DNA of 34,199 nt from an uncultured Pseudomonadota bacterium (GTDB lineage: Bacteria; Pseudomonadota; Gammaproteobacteria; Methylococcales; Methylomonadaceae): NCBI GenBank assembly GCA_903918375.1, contig CAIXED010000082.1:1-34199 (forward strand), given 5' to 3'. How positions within the stretch are numbered: the stretch's first letter is position 1; every line of letters begins with the position of its first letter. This document shows positions 33,840 to 34,199 of this stretch, one piece after another. The translations under genes were made by a program, and so were the position numbers. The notes under the pieces were generated by a model. That model saw only the letters and a program-made list of their open reading frames with translations, searched no databases and was not told where the DNA came from.

Positions 33840-34013
33840 TTAAAAATCGATGCAACGACCTTGGTTTTCCCAATCACCATAGCGAGTGGGATCTAGGCCA
33901 TTTCGACCATTGATTTCGGGAATTTGGATAGACTCGACTTGAAGCGGATCAAGTTCGGGTTTGATGGGTAAAACTGGGGGAATATCGGCTAAGGGCTTGG
34001 AATCTGTGTTCAT
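33840..34013 (-). CDS. DUF1674 protein, SDHAF4-like succinate dehydrogenase assembly factor
   Basis: 57 residues ending INGRNGLDPTRYGDWENQGR then CIDF, the C-terminal signature of DUF1674, the bacterial relative of the mitochondrial SDH assembly factor 4. That protein binds flavinylated SdhA and aids its pairing with SdhB. It is short and Pro-rich (IPPVLPIKPELDPL) in the N-terminal half, as usual. It is the first gene of the sdh operon here, 20 bp before sdhC. No Shine-Dalgarno is seen before the ATG. The location strongly supports the assembly role. Confidence 0.87.
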   Translation of the reverse strand: MNTDSKPLADIPPVLPIKPELDPLQVESIQIPEINGRNGLDPTRYGDWENQGRCIDF

Positions 34014-34024
34014 GGGAGAGTGAA

Positions 34025-34044
34025 TGCAGTTAGCTGAAACTGCA
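34025..34044. promoter_or_regulatory. Palindrome in the sdh leader
   Basis: TGCAGTT-AGCTGA-AACTGCA, a perfect 7-bp inverted repeat between the IS end and the first sdh operon gene. It could be an operator or an RNA hairpin in the leader. The only -10-like match upstream on the minus strand (TTAGAT) is poor. Confidence 0.4.
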
Positions 34045-34060
34045 ATCTAACACATCAATG

Positions 34061-34199
34061 GAGGGTGTCCTAGATTTTGTGTAAACGGGATTTAAATTAT
34101 CGGCTCACCATCCGATCCTCAAATTGAATAGTAAACCGATTTAGAGCGGCTTTCCAGTCACGCAATGGCATAGTCCATTTCTTACTAATATTCATCAAC
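34061..34199 (-). mobile_element. IS256-family insertion sequence, 3' end
   Basis: The transposase end is followed by an end sequence GAGGGTGTCC then TAGATTTTGTGTAAA, typical of the terminal repeats of this IS family. The other end lies outside the window, so the boundary at about 34061 is estimated and target duplication cannot be checked. Confidence 0.75.
34097..34199 (-). CDS. IS256-family transposase, C-terminal fragment
   Basis: Thirty-three codons are visible, reading ISKKWTMPLRDWKAALNRF, then TIQFEDRMVSR and a stop. The KW-x-MP-x-R-x-W-x-x-ALN-x-F pattern is the well-known end of IS256/IS1249-type Mutator transposases. The gene continues beyond the right edge; whether it is intact cannot be told. 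Confidence 0.85.
   Translation of the reverse strand, partial: LMNISKKWTMPLRDWKAALNRFTIQFEDRMVSR

Noticed and set aside
34045-34064. FNR box upstream of the sdh operon (TTGAT on the minus strand)
   Set aside because: Only one half-site is present; the second half, four bases on, does not read ATCAA.

Overview
The window reads as a chromosomal segment of a gammaproteobacterium of moderate to low GC. Most genes are ordinary housekeeping genes with gammaproteobacterial character: an FNR-type oxygen regulator, Zur, SdhE, and a TIGR04211-type SH3 protein. The gene mix and the style of the dispersed intergenic repeats would fit the Methylococcales (methanotrophs), but that is an inference from memory and no marker gene such as pmo or mxa lies here.

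Layout. 1-4600 is an accessory strip: an unknown gene cut by the left edge, an orphan small gene, a DUF2513 protein, a zinc-ribbon membrane protein and two toxin-antitoxin (TA) modules (MazEF-type and TacAT-type GNAT/DUF1778). Four copies or remnants of one MITE-like repeat and a long hairpin element are scattered among them. 4660-6615 carries a chromate transporter (ChrA) and a DUF4160/DUF2442 pair. 6755-8817 is a tight purE-purK-zur operon. 8818-9037 is a short intergenic region holding a perfect FNR box, a matched -10 and a rho-independent terminator, which together predict an FNR-activated small RNA of about 95 nt. 9038-12380 is a translationally coupled divergent DNA ligase-thiD-thiE operon. 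12458-14224 holds fbp and fnr. 14221-15887 encodes an ABC-2 exporter on the minus strand, divergent from ppx and an unknown membrane-anchored protein. 18906-23452 holds argD, argF, an SH3/coiled-coil envelope protein and ilvD, followed by a CvfB-like S1 protein.

24389-26171 is a second accessory strip: remnants of an antitoxin/DUF3368-PIN pair, at least four different inverted-repeat elements, and an apparently intact PIN/RHH TA module. It leads directly into a two-gene McrB-like/DUF2357-nuclease restriction system (26172-30310). The minus strand from 34013 to 30318 is a complete succinate dehydrogenase operon in the order DUF1674 assembly factor, sdhC, sdhD, sdhA, sdhB, sdhE. The 3' end of an IS256-family transposase sits about 50 bp upstream of it at the right edge.

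The main candidates for something undescribed are the FNR-box small RNA (with an FNR gene 5 kb away in the same window), the divergent ligase with an altered motif IV coupled to thiamin genes, and the McrB/DUF2357 pair with an extra C-terminal module. No tRNA, rRNA, CRISPR array or origin was seen.
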